This document shows, one piece after another, positions 35,389 to 46,277 of a stretch of DNA of 64,000 nucleotides. This stretch comes from Sphingomonas sp. Leaf230. GTDB lineage: Bacteria; Pseudomonadota; Alphaproteobacteria; Sphingomonadales; Sphingomonadaceae. Made by a program: the position numbers and the translations under genes. Under the pieces are notes generated by a model. That model searched no databases. It was not told where the DNA came from and saw nothing but the letters and a program-made list of their open reading frames with translations. The stretch covers positions 113,033 through 177,032 of the forward strand of contig NZ_LMKW01000012.1 of NCBI RefSeq assembly GCF_001421745.1, given 5' to 3'. Position 1 is the first letter of the stretch. Every line of letters begins with the position of its first letter.

Positions 35389-35928
35389 AATAGATTCTCC
35401 GCGCGCGCGCCGGGCCTGTCGGCAGCCGTCGCGCGCTTGATGGTGGTGCGGTCGGGCACGGACGCCCGGACTCGCGGATGGTATGCGAAACTGCCTCTGC
35501 GCGAAGTGCATGCCGCGGGAACTCTCCCTGCGGCGCCCGCACGACCGCGAGTCCGTCGGCGAAGGCCGGTCGGAGTGCGGGGCGGGGGGAATGCGTCATT
35601 CGAGCGTCAACCTGAATTGCCGCGCCGGCGAGAATCCGCTGGCGGGCGTCGAGACCGGCGCGTCGCTGGTAAAATCCAGGCGACACACGGCTGTACGACA
35701 GGACTAGCACTGCATACCCGATCTCGCAACTAGCCCCGGAACCGTCGCTTTCGCGGGCGTTTCGGCTCGAATTAGGGGCAGCGAGGCGCAGACTTGCCGG
35801 GGCGGCAGAGCCTTGCCGGCCAATACGTGGCAAACGGCAAATTAACCGCACTGCGCAACCGCGTCTTGTGATGCGAGGCGCTATCGCTCGCTCACAGAGA
35901 TCGGATGTATCGATCAAAGGGGTGTAGC
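35389..35928. other. Divergent promoter region of rne and the amidase gene
   Basis: A 540-bp gap. The rne side begins with a GCGCGCGCGC stretch and GC-rich self-complementary sequence (35401-35440), a plausible structured rne leader. The amidase side is less GC-rich and ends with AAAGGGG before the start. No ORF is convincing. RNase E leaders are known to mediate autoregulation in other bacteria; here that is only a possibility. Confidence 0.4.
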
Positions 35929-37170
35929 ATGGGTTTTCGCTGGACCGGCGGCAGGGCCGCACGGCAAGGACGCGAGGTGTTGACGGTCATCGCCCTCATC
36001 GCCGGCTGGCTGGCGAGCGTCCCCGCCTGGGCGGCGACCGTGCAGAGCGTCGCGATCCGGGACGGGCGGATCGTCATCCGCTTCGACGAGGCGGTCGGCG
36101 ATGCCGCCAGCCGCGTGCTGACGGGGCCGCGCCAGATCGCGGTCGACGTGTCGGGCGCGTCTCCGGGGCGGGAGGTCTTGGGCCGCGGTCTGGTGACTGG
36201 CGTTACGCAGATGCGCAGTGGCCGGTCGGGGATGCGGATGGTGTTCGATCTGGCCGAGCCGGCGATCGTGACCGATGGTGGGTTCGACTCCGACGGGCGC
36301 GAGCTGACGCTGGCATTGCGGGCGGTCGATTACGACCAGTTCGCTGAAGCCGGGATCGCCGGGCCGCTGAACTTCTTCCCGTTCAATTTTGGCGCGGCTT
36401 CGCGGCCCAAATACAAGGTGTCGGTGCCGGTGCCGCCCAAGGCGCGGGGTATGAAACTGCCGCGCGTGCAGGGGGACGATACGCGGCCGCTGGTGGTGAT
36501 CGATGCAGGGCATGGCGGTGTCGATCCGGGCGCGATCGGGCCGAACGGGCTGCGCGAGAAAGACGTGACGCTGAAGGTCGCAAAGGCGATCCGCGACGAG
36601 TTGCTGGCGTCTGGGCGCGTCCGCGTGGCGCTGACGCGGAACGACGACCGCTATTTGATCTTGCGCGAGCGGTATGGGGTTGCTCGGCGGTTGAAGGGCG
36701 ACCTGTTCATCTCGATCCATTGCGACAGCACGGGTTCCGAGAACGCGACCGGCGCGACGGCGTACACGTTGTCGGAGGTGGCGTCGGATAAGGAAGCGGC
36801 GCGGCTGGCGGCGCGCGAGAACAAGGCGGACGTGATCTCGGGCGTGAACCTCGGCGAGGCGCCCGCGGACGTGTCGTCGATCCTGATCGACCTGACGCAG
36901 CGCGAGACGATGAACGCGTCGGCGACGTTCGCGCGGCTGCTCGGGCGGGAGGCCAAGCCGTTGATGCCGTTGAAGGCGAACTTCCACCGGATGGCGTCGC
37001 TGATGGTGCTGAAGGCGCCGGACATGCCGTCGATCCTGTTCGAGACGGGGTATATCTCGAACCCGCAGGACGCGGCGTTCCTGGACAGCGAAGAGGGGCG
37101 ACACCGGATCGCGGAGAGCGTCACGCGGGCGGTCGAGGTCCATTTCGCGCGGCGGATGGCGGTGCGGTAG
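35929..37170 (+). CDS. N-acetylmuramoyl-L-alanine amidase (AmiC-like)
   Basis: A 413-residue exported cell-wall hydrolase. After a signal segment (VLTVIALIAGWLASVPAWA) an AMIN domain (about 40-150) should target it to septal peptidoglycan. The C-terminal Amidase_3 domain carries the zinc ligands: His in VVIDAGHGGVDPGAIG, Glu in LREKDVTLKVAKAI, His in LFISIHCDS and Glu in ILFETGYISN. It cleaves the amide bond between MurNAc and the stem peptide to separate daughter cells. The ATG at 35929 follows AAAGGGG; an upstream in-frame ATG (35905) is less well placed. mrcA is elsewhere in the window, so there is no local operon. Confidence 0.93.
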   Translation: MGFRWTGGRAARQGREVLTVIALIAGWLASVPAWAATVQSVAIRDGRIVIRFDEAVGDAASRVLTGPRQIAVDVSGASPGREVLGRGLVTGVTQMRSGRSGMRMVFDLAEPAIVTDGGFDSDGRELTLALRAVDYDQFAEAGIAGPLNFFPFNFGAASRPKYKVSVPVPPKARGMKLPRVQGDDTRPLVVIDAGHGGVDPGAIGPNGLREKDVTLKVAKAIRDELLASGRVRVALTRNDDRYLILRERYGVARRLKGDLFISIHCDSTGSENATGATAYTLSEVASDKEAARLAARENKADVISGVNLGEAPADVSSILIDLTQRETMNASATFARLLGREAKPLMPLKANFHRMASLMVLKAPDMPSILFETGYISNPQDAAFLDSEEGRHRIAESVTRAVEVHFARRMAVR

Positions 37171-37209
37171 ATTTGGGTTAGCGGGTCGAGTCAGCCCGCC
37201 TTTATTCTC

Positions 37210-37300
37210 TGTTTTCCTGCGCACGCAGGAATCCAGGATCAAGCAGAACGACGCCGTCCGGCATGCGAGACTCCTGGGCTCCTGCTTTCGCAGGAGAACG
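37210..37300. repeat. Degenerate family B element
   Basis: TTTTCCTGCGCACGCAGGAA and CTCCTGCTTTCGCAGGAGAA arms flank a 50-bp spacer. It follows the family B plan (TTTCCxxCG..AAGG inverted arms) but has many changes, in the gap between the amidase and OPT genes. Confidence 0.6.
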
Positions 37301-37395
37301 ATCGGGTTTGAGAGACTCGCTCGTCACGGTCGATACGGTTTCCTCACGCCCCACATCATGTCACAAGTCGCCCGAATTGCTTTGAGGCTGACCAG

Positions 37396-39369
<1,974 letters not shown>

Positions 39370-39370
39370 G

Positions 39371-39429
39371 CTTGTTTCCCCGCGAAGGCGGGGATCCAGA
39401 CTGGGCTCCCGCCTTCGCGGGAGAACAAG
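39371..39429. repeat. Family B palindromic element, copy 6
   Basis: CTTGTTTCCCCGCGAAGGCG ... CCAGACTGGG ... CGCCTTCGCGGGAGAACAAG, beginning one base after the OPT stop codon. Confidence 0.9.
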
Positions 39430-39456
39430 ATTGGGTTGGGACCTTGGCCTAGTCCA

Positions 39457-39560
39457 CCACCCCGGCGAAGGCCGGGGCCCAATTGGAAAGGTGGGCGTAA
39501 CGGAGCGCAGTTCGCCGTTATTTGCGTCCCCCAATTGGGCCCCGGCCTTCGCCGGGGTGG
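39457..39560. repeat. Family A palindromic element, copy 4
   Basis: A 104-bp copy. Its core contains TAACGGAGCGCAGTTCGCCG, whose ends pair (TAACGG / CCGTTA). It lies between the convergent OPT and GH130 genes. Confidence 0.92.
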
Positions 39561-39621
39561 TGTTTACGCGTGGGTGGTGTTTACGCAGGGGAGAAGGATA
39601 GCGTCCGTCTGGACGACCCCC

Positions 39622-40905
39622 TCACTTCATCGCGGCAAGCATGTCCTTGATCGGCACGAACGCAAACCCGACCGAGCTATCCGCGATCCCGTACGGCATG
39701 AAGATCGTATCGCCGTGCTTCAACGCGCCGCAGCTATAGACGACGTTGGGCACATACCCCTCGCGGTCCTGGTCCTTCGCGGCGAGGATCGGCTGGCTCG
39801 TCCGGCCGATCACCTTGGACGGATCGTCCTTGTCGAGCAGCACCGCGCCGATCGAGTACTTCCGCATCGCGCCGACGCCGTGCGTCAGCAGCAGCCAGCC
39901 CTCGTCGAGCTCGATCGGCGGGCCGCAATTGCCGATCTGCACCAGCTCCCAAGGATATTCGGGCGTCAGGATCTTCTCGCCGTCGTCCCAGTCGGTCAGC
40001 GTGTCGGACTTGAGTAGGAACAAATTCTCGCCGTCCTGCCGGCCGATCATCATGTACTGGCCGTTCACCTTCCGCGGGAACAAGGCCATGCCTTTATTCC
40101 GCGCGGCGGGGCCGGTCATCGGCACGAGGTCGAACGCGCGGAAATCGCGGGTGCGCATCAGTTCGGACTGGATCACCGAGCCGTTATACGCTGTGTAGGT
40201 GCCGATCCACTCATAGTCGCCATCGTCATGCTGGAAGCGGACGATGCGGAGATCCTCGAGGCCCTTCGACTGCGCCTGTGTGATTGGGAAGATCACCGTG
40301 CCGCTGAGCGTGCTGTCGCGGTGGCGATAGACGGTGACGGGGCCGATCGGCATCTCGTCCTCGCCGCTGCCGACCGCATCGGTCGCGGTCGCGAACGGGG
40401 GTTCCGGCGCGAGCTTCATCTGGTTTTCGCAGGTGATGATGCCCTCGCGGAAGGCGACCGACGAGATGTGACCCTCGCCGACGGCCCGCAACGACATCAG
40501 GATGCGCATCGAGCCCGGCGGCATGCCGGACTGGTCGAAATGCGGCACTGCGCTAGGGTTCATCAGCGCGGCGGCGGCATAGCTGTATTCGTGGCAGAAA
40601 TACGCGCCGATCAACTGGCGCTTCTCGTCACCGATCTCTGCGCCGTTCAGCCCGAGCATATCCTCGATCTGGTCATAGCGCGTCATGAAGACGCGCCGCG
40701 TCTGCCAGTGGCGTGCCTCGAAATCCTTCAGCACGACCTCGAGCTGCGCGCGCGCCTGTGCGGGCGACATTTCCAGCACTTCGCCGACGAGCCGCTCGGT
40801 GCGGCTCGGTGCGCCGCCATGACCGCCCCAGGCGATATGGAACGGCCGCACGACGACACGCGAAGGGTCCGCGTGCAGCCGCAGCTGGTGGTTGAACAGA
40901 TCCAT
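39622..40905 (-). CDS. GH130-family glycoside phosphorylase/hydrolase
   Basis: A 427-residue cytoplasmic protein of GH130 type, a family of beta-mannoside phosphorylases and hydrolases. The five-bladed propeller pattern is visible, with SKGLEDLRIVRF (the usual G-x-E-D-x-R motif near the catalytic centre), GNCGPPIELDEGWLLLTHG and YVPNVVYSCGALK. A long N-terminal segment of about 110 residues precedes the propeller. It lies 64 bases downstream of the glycosyltransferase-toroid gene on the same strand, so they form a two-gene unit. The substrate is probably a mannoside; phosphorolysis versus hydrolysis cannot be read off. Confidence 0.85.
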   Translation of the reverse strand: MDLFNHQLRLHADPSRVVVRPFHIAWGGHGGAPSRTERLVGEVLEMSPAQARAQLEVVLKDFEARHWQTRRVFMTRYDQIEDMLGLNGAEIGDEKRQLIGAYFCHEYSYAAAALMNPSAVPHFDQSGMPPGSMRILMSLRAVGEGHISSVAFREGIITCENQMKLAPEPPFATATDAVGSGEDEMPIGPVTVYRHRDSTLSGTVIFPITQAQSKGLEDLRIVRFQHDDGDYEWIGTYTAYNGSVIQSELMRTRDFRAFDLVPMTGPAARNKGMALFPRKVNGQYMMIGRQDGENLFLLKSDTLTDWDDGEKILTPEYPWELVQIGNCGPPIELDEGWLLLTHGVGAMRKYSIGAVLLDKDDPSKVIGRTSQPILAAKDQDREGYVPNVVYSCGALKHGDTIFMPYGIADSSVGFAFVPIKDMLAAMK

Positions 40906-40969
40906 CGTAGCAGTGCCCCGCGTCGTTCCACTCAGCGCACCGTCGCCTGTCAGGCTGTCTCTAGCGTGG

Positions 40970-43240
40970 CTAGGCGACGACGCGCGCCGCTCCTGCCACG
41001 CTTTGCGCTGCCTTTGATACCCCTGAAATCGCACAACTTGCGAGTTGGAGCGCCAAAATCGACTCGGCACCCTGGTTTCGGTTGAGCCCGTTGGGCATCA
41101 GGCCGTCATAGCAACCGCCGTCTGCAACGCTCGCCAGCGGCAAGTCGAGGTCATTGACGCCGAGGAACCAGCCGTACGCGCGCAACGCCTCGTCACGCCA
41201 GCGCACGTCGCCGGTCGCGTCGTACGCCGCGGCGCACGCGTCGACGGTGGCCTGCGCCTCCAGCGGCTGCTGGTCGAACTGCAACGGCTCCGCATACGGG
41301 CGGTTAAAGCTCTCCGAGCCGACCGCGCGAAAGCGACCCTCCGGCGAGGTCTGCTTGGCGACGATCCAGTCGAGCGTGGCGAGGCCACAGTCGATCAGGT
41401 CCTGACGCCCCAGCGCCTGGCCTGCGCGGATCAGCGCCTGCGGAAGACGCGTGTTGTCATAGGCGAGCACGATCTCGAACCACTGCCATTCCGGACGGCG
41501 CGCCTTGGCGAGCAGGTCGAGATGGACCTTGGGGAAGGCTTCAAGGATCGACAGCGATAGCTGGTGACCGGGCTTGGCCTCCAGCATTGCCGCGGCACCG
41601 AGCATCGCGAACGCCTGCGCACGAAGGCTGCCGAGTTCCAACGCCATCGACGCGGTGGAGTCGAACATCGCCGTCGCCCAGTCGCGGTGCTTGGCGGCCT
41701 GCGCATCGCGTGCGGTGACGCCCAGCGACCAGAGCGTGCGGCCGTTCGAATCTTCCGAGCCCGAATCCTCGCACCAGGTGCGATCGAAGTTCATGAAGTT
41801 GCGGAAGCGGCGCGTGTCCGGGTTCCAAGCGTACTGCACGAACGACGCGTAGATCGTCATCCACTTGTCGCGCGTCACGTCGTCGAGACCCGGCATCGCG
41901 CTCATCAGCATCAGCGCGCGGCAGTTATCGTCGATGCAGTAGCCGTGGCGACGATCGGGGATCGAATAGATCGAATGCTGGAGCATTCCGGTCGAATCGC
42001 TCATCCGCTCGACCGCGGCAAAATCAGGCGTCAGCTGCTTCAGCGGGGCTGGCACCTTGGCTAAGCGAAAAGGGCGCGCCGCCACGATCGCGCGGATCTC
42101 CGTCATCATCGCCTCGGCGAGCTTCGGCCAGATCATCGTGCGGCCGCGCGCATAAGCACGCTCGGCGAGACGGTTGCGATCGCGGTCGTTCGACATCAGC
42201 GCGTCGATCTCGCGCGCGAACGCGTCGACGTCACCGAATGGGACGAGCACGCCGTGGCCATCCGCGAGGATCTCGGTCGCGTGCACGTACGGCGTCGAGA
42301 TGACAGGCTTGCCGACACCGATCGCGTAGCTGAGCGTGCCCGACGTGATCTGCGCAGGGTTCGTGTAGGGCGTCACATAGACGTCCGCCGCCTGTAGATA
42401 ATCGAGCAGTTCGCCATGCTCGAGGAAGGCATCGACGAACGACACGTTGTCGGCAACGCCCTTCTCGGCGGCGAGCGCCTTCAGCTTGTCGCGGTACTTC
42501 TCGCCCTCGTACGCGACGAGGTTCGGGTGGGTCGCGCCAAGCACGACGTACAGCAGGTCGGGATGCTTCGCGATCACCGCGGGCAGCGCGTTGATGACCG
42601 TCTCGATCCCCTTGTTGGGGGCGAGCAGGCCGAACGTCAGCATGACTTTCCGCCCTTCCCAGCCAAACTTGTCCTTCAACGTCGCGGGATCGAGCAGGTC
42701 GCGATCGGGCACGCCGTGCGGGATCATGACGATCTGGCGCGAATTGGCACCGTAGACGCGCTGGAGGATGTCGCGGCCGCGCTCGGCCATGACGATCACG
42801 CGGGCGGCACGACGCAACAGTCCTTCGAGCACGCGACGCTCGTCGGCGTTGGGTTTTTCGAGGATCGTGTGCAGCGTGACGATGACCGGCAGCGTGGTAC
42901 GATCGAGCAGTGCGAGGATGTGCTCGCCTGCCGGGCCACCGAAGATGCCGTATTCGTGCTGGAGCCAGATCGCCTGCGCGCCGCTGGCTTCGATCTTGCG
43001 TGCGGTGTCGATATACGCCGACAGATCGGGCTCGGGGATCGTCCCCGTGACTTCGGCCGGATAGTCGTATTTGCCGGGATAATCGTCCATCGCGTAAACG
43101 TCGACGGCAATCTCGGGGAAGCGTGCGCGCATGGCCGTGAAAACGTCGGTCGTGAAGGTGGCGATGCCACACTGTCTCGGCAGGAAATTACCGATCAGCG
43201 CCAGTCGCGCGATATTCCCACCGTCCGCCGGTTTCACCAT
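40970..43240 (-). CDS. GT-B glycosyltransferase (GT4-like) fused to an alpha/alpha-toroid domain
   Basis: A 756-residue protein in two halves. Residues about 12-400 form a GT-B glycosyltransferase: GNFLPRQCGIATFTTDVFTA, MLTFGLLAPNKGIETVINAL, and a donor-site region with DVYVTPYTNPAQITSGTLSYA. Residues about 410-756 look like an (alpha/alpha)6 toroid: HGYCIDDNCRALMLM, SEDSNGRTLWSLGV, EWQWFEIVLAYDNTRLPQAL and GAESILALQLA. A sugar-nucleotide transferase and a glycoside-processing or binding domain on one chain suggest coupled synthesis and trimming. The start at 43238-43240 follows GAGGGACAGGG. It is upstream of GH130. The product is unknown. Confidence 0.82.
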   Translation of the reverse strand: MVKPADGGNIARLALIGNFLPRQCGIATFTTDVFTAMRARFPEIAVDVYAMDDYPGKYDYPAEVTGTIPEPDLSAYIDTARKIEASGAQAIWLQHEYGIFGGPAGEHILALLDRTTLPVIVTLHTILEKPNADERRVLEGLLRRAARVIVMAERGRDILQRVYGANSRQIVMIPHGVPDRDLLDPATLKDKFGWEGRKVMLTFGLLAPNKGIETVINALPAVIAKHPDLLYVVLGATHPNLVAYEGEKYRDKLKALAAEKGVADNVSFVDAFLEHGELLDYLQAADVYVTPYTNPAQITSGTLSYAIGVGKPVISTPYVHATEILADGHGVLVPFGDVDAFAREIDALMSNDRDRNRLAERAYARGRTMIWPKLAEAMMTEIRAIVAARPFRLAKVPAPLKQLTPDFAAVERMSDSTGMLQHSIYSIPDRRHGYCIDDNCRALMLMSAMPGLDDVTRDKWMTIYASFVQYAWNPDTRRFRNFMNFDRTWCEDSGSEDSNGRTLWSLGVTARDAQAAKHRDWATAMFDSTASMALELGSLRAQAFAMLGAAAMLEAKPGHQLSLSILEAFPKVHLDLLAKARRPEWQWFEIVLAYDNTRLPQALIRAGQALGRQDLIDCGLATLDWIVAKQTSPEGRFRAVGSESFNRPYAEPLQFDQQPLEAQATVDACAAAYDATGDVRWRDEALRAYGWFLGVNDLDLPLASVADGGCYDGLMPNGLNRNQGAESILALQLASCAISGVSKAAQSVAGAARVVA

Positions 43241-43386
43241 ACCCTGTCCCTCGTTTGAGCGCGCACTTCTGGGAGAACCCGGTCGCGCATCCACTTGAAC
43301 GGTTCAGGTAGCATAAAGTTTCATCACATACTGCAGTGCAGCACGGGAATACTAACAACCTAGATCAAACCGGTTTTACGCGTGCG

Positions 43387-43845
43387 TCATCCGCGACCGC
43401 GATAGGAGGCGACTCCCTGGTCCGGCAGCCACAGATTGTGCGGCGGTGCACTCGATTGCCAGAACACGTCGATAGGGATTCCGCCGCGCGGATACCAATA
43501 GCCACCGATGCGCAGCCACACCGGCTTCATCTCGTCGAACAGGCGCTCGCCGATGCCCACGGTGCAATCTTCGTGGAACCCGGCATGGTTGCGGAAGCTG
43601 CTCAGGAAGAGTTTCAGCGACTTTGACTCGACGATCGTATCGCCGGGGACATAGTCGATCACGAGGTGCGCGAAGTCAGGCTGGCCGGTGACGGGGCACA
43701 GCGACGTGAACTCGGGCGCCGCGAACCGCACTAGATACGTCCGGCCCGGGCGCGGGTTCGGAACATAATCGAGCACGGCCTCTTCTGGAGAGGCGGGGAG
43801 GGCGCTGTTCTGGCCGAGATGCAATGGGTTCTGGAGAGCGGTCAT
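43387..43845 (-). CDS. queF: NADPH-dependent 7-cyano-7-deazaguanine reductase
   Basis: A 152-residue unimodular QueF (YkvM-type, T-fold). It reduces preQ0 to preQ1 in the queuosine tRNA-modification pathway. The catalytic Cys50 lies in EFTSLCPVTGQPDFAH with Asp57 as acid. The NADPH-binding ESKSLKLFLSSFRNHAGFHE motif is complete. The start chosen gives MTALQNPLHLGQ; an upstream in-frame ATG at 43887 would read across the photolyase start and is unlikely. Only 20 bases separate its start from the divergent photolyase start. Confidence 0.95.
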   Translation of the reverse strand: MTALQNPLHLGQNSALPASPEEAVLDYVPNPRPGRTYLVRFAAPEFTSLCPVTGQPDFAHLVIDYVPGDTIVESKSLKLFLSSFRNHAGFHEDCTVGIGERLFDEMKPVWLRIGGYWYPRGGIPIDVFWQSSAPPHNLWLPDQGVASYRGRG

Positions 43846-43865
43846 GTGCCGCCATGTAGGATGCG

Positions 43866-45422
43866 ATGACGCGCAAGAAAACCACACTCGTACCGATCCT
43901 CGGCGACCAGCTCACGATCGACCTCGCCTCGCTGCGGGACTGTGATCCTGAAACCACGATCGTGCTGATGATGGAGGTCGACGAGGAGACGACCTATGTC
44001 CGTCACCACAAGCGCAAGATCGCGTATATCCTGTCGGCGATGCGGCATCATGCCGAGGCGCTGCGCGATGCGGGGTGGACGGTCGAATACACGCAGCTCG
44101 ACGACCCAAACAATGCGGGCAGCTTCACCGGCGAAATCGCGCGCGCGGTCGAGCGGCATGACCCCAAGCGGATCGTCGTGACCGAGGGCGGCGAGTGGCG
44201 CGTGATGGCGATGCTCGACAGCTGGGAGACGCTGTTCGGCATCCCCGTCGAGATCCGCAGCGACGACCGCTTCCTCGCCAGCCATGCCGATTTCGAGACC
44301 TGGGCGGCGGAACGCAAGTCGCTGACGATGGAGTGGTTCTATCGCCAGATGCGGACGCGCACCGGGCTGTTGATGACCGCCGGCAAGCCGGAGGGCGATC
44401 GCTGGAACTTCGACAAGGAGAATCGTAAACCCGCCAAGAACGACCTGCTGATGCCGCGCCCGCTGGTGTTCGCGGCGGACGCGATCACGCAAGGTGTGCT
44501 GACGCTGGTGGCGGAGCGGTTCGCGGATCATCCGGGGAGCCTCGACGGGTTCGAGTACGCCGTGACTGCCGTCGATGCGGAGCGGCAGGCGGCGAACTTC
44601 TTCAAGCACGCGCTGGCGCAATTCGGCGACTATGAGGATGCGATGCTGACGGGCGAGCGGCATCTGTGGCACTCGATCCTGTCGCCGTACATCAATTCGG
44701 GGCTGCTCGATCCGCTAGACCTGTGCCGTCGCGCGGAGGCGGAATATCGCGCTGGACGTGCTCCCTTGAACGCGGTCGAGGGCTATATTCGCCAGATCAT
44801 CGGCTGGCGGGAGTATATGCGCGGGATCTACTGGCGCGAGGGGCCGGACTATGTCGAGCGCAACTTCCTCGACCACCACCGCGAGCTGCCCGGCTGGTAC
44901 TGGACCGGCGAGACCGACATGCACTGCCTGCGCGAGGCGATCGGCCAGACGCTGGAGACCGCGCACGCGCACCATATCCAGCGGCTGATGGTGACGGGCA
45001 ATTTCGCGCTGCTGATCGGCGCGGACCCGGCCAAGGTGCACCTCTGGTATCTGGAGGTGTATGTCGACGCGTATGAATGGGTCGAGCTGCCCAATACGCT
45101 GGGGATGAGCCAGTTCGGCGATGGCGGCCTGCTCGGGTCGAAGCCGTATATCTCGTCGGGCGCGTATATCGACCGGATGTCCGATTATTGCGGGACGTGC
45201 CGGTATAACGTGAAGCAGCGGATCGGCCCCGATGCGTGTCCGTTCAACGCGCTCTATTGGGATTTCCTCGCGCGGCACGAGGACAAGCTCGGGCGCAACA
45301 ACCGGCTGGCGATGCCGTATCGCAACTGGGCGAAACAGTCCGAGGCGGACCGCGAGGCGACGCGTGCGCAGGCGGCGGGGTTCCTCGCCTCCCTCGACGC
45401 GAGCGGCCCGGCTGGCTACTGA
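43866..45422 (+). CDS. FeS-type cryptochrome/photolyase (PhrB/FeS-BCP class)
   Basis: A 518-residue FAD photolyase-related protein of the iron-sulphur bacterial class, which includes Agrobacterium PhrB ((6-4) photolyase). The N-terminal Rossmann-like domain starts LVPILGDQLTIDLASL. The C-terminal helical FAD domain has GWREYMRGIYW and NFALLIGADPAKVHLWYLEV. The four cluster cysteines are seen in DMHCLREA, DYCGTCRYN and GPDACPFN. AGGAT just upstream supports the ATG at 43866. It probably repairs UV lesions using blue light; a signalling role is also possible for the class. Confidence 0.93.
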   Translation: MTRKKTTLVPILGDQLTIDLASLRDCDPETTIVLMMEVDEETTYVRHHKRKIAYILSAMRHHAEALRDAGWTVEYTQLDDPNNAGSFTGEIARAVERHDPKRIVVTEGGEWRVMAMLDSWETLFGIPVEIRSDDRFLASHADFETWAAERKSLTMEWFYRQMRTRTGLLMTAGKPEGDRWNFDKENRKPAKNDLLMPRPLVFAADAITQGVLTLVAERFADHPGSLDGFEYAVTAVDAERQAANFFKHALAQFGDYEDAMLTGERHLWHSILSPYINSGLLDPLDLCRRAEAEYRAGRAPLNAVEGYIRQIIGWREYMRGIYWREGPDYVERNFLDHHRELPGWYWTGETDMHCLREAIGQTLETAHAHHIQRLMVTGNFALLIGADPAKVHLWYLEVYVDAYEWVELPNTLGMSQFGDGGLLGSKPYISSGAYIDRMSDYCGTCRYNVKQRIGPDACPFNALYWDFLARHEDKLGRNNRLAMPYRNWAKQSEADREATRAQAAGFLASLDASGPAGY

Positions 45423-45446
45423 CCGGTCGAGCACAAGGAGCGGCAT

Positions 45447-46277
45447 ATGGACGCGTTGGTAAGCACCGAATGGCTGGCGAACGAACTGGGCGCGAGCGAT
45501 CTTCGGATCGTCGATGCGACTTACGCCGAGGGTCGCGATGCGGCGGCGGAATATGAGGCGGCGCATATCCCCGGCGCGGTGTTCATGAACCTCAGCGAGT
45601 TGCGCGATACCGACAGCGACCTGCCCAACACGCTGCCGTCGGCGGAGAAGTTCGCGAGCCGGATGCAGACGCTGGGGCTCGGCGATGGCAGTCGGATCGT
45701 GCTGTACGACAGCTCGCCCTGGCACACGTCCGCGCGCGCGTGGTGGTTGCTGCGGCTGTTCGGTGCGCACAACGTTGCGATCCTTGATGGGGGGCTGGCC
45801 AAATGGCAGGCCAAAGGGCGTGAGATCGCGACGGGGAAAGAGACGCCGCGGCATCGTCACTTCACGACCTGGGCGGACCTGAAGGGCGTGCGCGATCTCG
45901 ACCAGATGAAGGCGAACGTCGAAAGCGGCGCGGAGCAGGTGCTCGACGCGCGGTCCGCGACGCGCTTCACCGGCACGGAGGAAGACCCCCGGCCGGGCAC
46001 CGCGCCGGGGCATATTCCTGGTTCGAAGAATCTGCCGCAAGGCGCGGTGTTCAACGCGGACGGCACGTGGAAGACCGGCGACGCGTTGAAGGCCGAGTTC
46101 AACAAGGCGGGCATCGACCTGACGAAGCCGATCGTTATGACCTGCGGCTCGGGCATCACCGCGTCGGTGCTCGCGTTCGGCGCGCATCTGCTCGGCAACG
46201 ACGCGGCGCTGTACGATGGCAGCTGGTCCGAATGGGGCGGCGATCCCGAGACACCCAAGGCGACAGGCACAGCATGA
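45447..46277 (+). CDS. sseA: 3-mercaptopyruvate/thiosulfate sulfurtransferase
   Basis: A 276-residue protein of two rhodanese domains. The catalytic cysteine loop in the C-terminal domain is MTCGSGITAS, the CG(S/T)G-x-(T/A) form that marks mercaptopyruvate sulfurtransferases. The linker has VLDARSATRFTGTEEDPRPG. It transfers sulfur from 3-mercaptopyruvate to thiol acceptors. AAGGAG precedes the ATG. Its stop overlaps the metC start (ATGA), so cysteine/sulfur metabolism genes are coupled. Confidence 0.93.
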   Translation: MDALVSTEWLANELGASDLRIVDATYAEGRDAAAEYEAAHIPGAVFMNLSELRDTDSDLPNTLPSAEKFASRMQTLGLGDGSRIVLYDSSPWHTSARAWWLLRLFGAHNVAILDGGLAKWQAKGREIATGKETPRHRHFTTWADLKGVRDLDQMKANVESGAEQVLDARSATRFTGTEEDPRPGTAPGHIPGSKNLPQGAVFNADGTWKTGDALKAEFNKAGIDLTKPIVMTCGSGITASVLAFGAHLLGNDAALYDGSWSEWGGDPETPKATGTA

